Part shown: positions 49,641-50,489 of the stretch, one piece after another | Numbering within the stretch: the first letter of the stretch is position 1 | Layout of the letters: every line of letters begins with the position of its first letter | Source of the DNA: Deltaproteobacteria bacterium | GTDB taxonomy: Bacteria; Myxococcota_A; UBA9160; UBA4427 | Assembly (NCBI GenBank): GCA_029261855.1 | Contig: JAJDAN010000063.1 | Coordinates: 1-50,489 of the forward strand | DNA: 50,489 nucleotides | Direction of reading: 5' to 3' | Notes under the pieces: model-generated | What the model saw: only the letters and a program-made list of their open reading frames with translations | Told to the model about the DNA's origin: nothing | Database searches by the model: none | Position numbers and translations under genes: made by a program

Positions 49641-50489
49641 TCAGGCCGGTGCGGTGGAAGCCTGCTTGCGCCACCAGTCGAGGACGCCGGTGAGCGTTTC
49701 GCGCAGCGGCACGCGCGGCGCCCAGCCGGTGGCCTCGCGCAAGCGCGAGCCGTCCCCAATGCGGAAGTCGGTGGGGCGGAAGCGTTCGGGGTCGACTTCG
49801 ATCTCGGCCTGCACACCCGCCAGCTCGAGCAGTTCGTCGAGGACGGCGCGGATCGCGACGCCCTTCCCACTGGCCACGTTGTAGGTATCGGCGGGCACCT
49901 TGGGGTCGAGCAGCCGGCAATAGGCGTCGATCACGTCGCGCACGTCGAGAAAGTCGCGCACGGATTCGAGATTGCCGACGGAAAGCCGGGGAGGGCGCTG
50001 GCCCGCGGCAATCTCGGCGACCTGGCGCGCGAAGCTCGACACGACGAAGACGTCGGTCTGGCCGGGCCCCACATGGGTGAAGGCCCGAATGCGCACGACA
50101 TCGAGGCCGCGGTCTGCGGCCAGTGCGCCCAGCTGTTCGGCCGCGGCCTTGGTGCGCGCGTAGGGCGATTCCGGCCGCAGGGGGTCGGCTTCCGAGATGG
50201 GTCTGCCGGTGCGATCCGCGTCGCTGCCATAGCAGTCGGAAGAACCGATCAGCAGGATGCGCGCTTCGGGGGCCTCGGACGCCAGGGCATCGAGCATGTG
50301 CAGCGAGCCGATGTAGTTCAGGCGGAACGCACCGAGGGGGTCTTTCCACGACGCCGCGACGGAACTTTGCGCCGCAAGATGCACGACACCGTCGGGACGG
50401 ACCCTCCGGATGCAATCGCGAACCGCACTGGCGCTGGTGACGTCGACTTCACGATCGGTTGCCGTCACGTCCATGCCTTCTTCCCGAAG
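49641..50489 (-). CDS. NAD-dependent sugar epimerase/dehydratase, 5' end cut by window
   Basis: The visible 282 residues lack the N-terminal GxxGxxG motif; the frame runs open through the window end (LREEG before M at 50474), so the real start is outside. The rest is an extended SDR enzyme: HLAAQSSVAASW, the catalytic SSDCYG and Y-x3-K (YARTK), then RAFTHVGPGQ. This combination resembles GDP-mannose 4,6-dehydratase or GDP-6-deoxy-4-keto-mannose reductase (RMD). It probably makes a nucleotide deoxysugar for surface polysaccharide. rmlB earlier in the window is a related but separate pathway. Confidence 0.85.
   Translation of the reverse strand, partial: LREEGMDVTATDREVDVTSASAVRDCIRRVRPDGVVHLAAQSSVAASWKDPLGAFRLNYIGSLHMLDALASEAPEARILLIGSSDCYGSDADRTGRPISEADPLRPESPYARTKAAAEQLGALAADRGLDVVRIRAFTHVGPGQTDVFVVSSFARQVAEIAAGQRPPRLSVGNLESVRDFLDVRDVIDAYCRLLDPKVPADTYNVASGKGVAIRAVLDELLELAGVQAEIEVDPERFRPTDFRIGDGSRLREATGWAPRVPLRETLTGVLDWWRKQASTAPA

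Overview
The window is very GC-rich (about 70% by eye) and densely packed. It has many GTG/TTG starts, ATGA/GTGA stop-start overlaps and hardly any AT-rich DNA. The gene mix suggests an uncultured Deltaproteobacteria/Myxococcota-like Gram-negative: a PEP-CTERM exported protein, a GspC-like secretion protein, a TonB-dependent receptor, a PATAN(DUF4388)-DnaJ protein, a V4R-STAS protein, an HD-GYP response regulator and a MoxR/DUF58/transglutaminase set. No transposase, phage gene, rRNA or CRISPR array is visible. One tRNA (Glu, TTC) is present. The taxonomic guess is an inference from gene content, not a proof.

Layout. 1-400: structured DNA without a convincing gene. 401-4993 (+): small helical protein, ComEC, PEP-CTERM protein with three repeats. 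4977-10125 (-): mobA-fdhB-fdhA, an NAD-dependent formate dehydrogenase operon with a divergent TetR gene at 10171. 10943-14808: TauE/SafE exporter, then an S9 peptidase coupled to a metzincin-like protease. 14822-18545 (-): signalling operon HD-GYP response regulator, V4R-STAS, PATAN-DnaJ-TPR, behind a sigma-54-like promoter. 18896-20995 (-): RmlB and a divergent AAA ATPase. 21116-21190: tRNA-Glu. 21292-23708 (-): aldo/keto reductase, VTT-domain membrane protein, GST. 23830 (+): dienelactone hydrolase. 24650-30418 (+): cobalamin riboswitch followed by a BtuB-like receptor and three uncharacterised exported proteins in one overlapping operon. 30447 (-): class V aminotransferase. 31899-38652 (+): membrane microprotein-dgt, two unknown genes, a 981-residue DHH-type protein with a long charged disordered centre, queE. 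38657-43124 (-): MoxR, DUF58 and transglutaminase genes, with a 180-bp palindromic element filling the gap between MoxR and DUF58. 43250-45483 (-): predicted aminopeptidase and SGNH hydrolase. 45482-47755 (+): prmA and an M19 dipeptidase. 47837-50489 (-): epimerase (cut by the window end), diacylglycerol-kinase-like protein, GspC-like protein.

How genes work together. MobA makes the molybdenum cofactor used by FdhA, and FdhB passes formate electrons to NAD; the TetR protein is the obvious candidate regulator. The riboswitch puts the receptor and its three exported partners under vitamin B12 control, which suggests a surface B12-capture system comparable in logic to BtuB-BtuG of Bacteroides. 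MoxR, DUF58 and transglutaminase form a known envelope-associated set. The HD-GYP/V4R-STAS/PATAN-J set looks like an undescribed signalling unit.

Most interesting: the B12-controlled operon, the palindromic element that supplies two bases of the moxR stop codon and ends one base before the DUF58 start, the disordered DHH protein, the lysine-glycine tract inside formate dehydrogenase, and the signalling operon.
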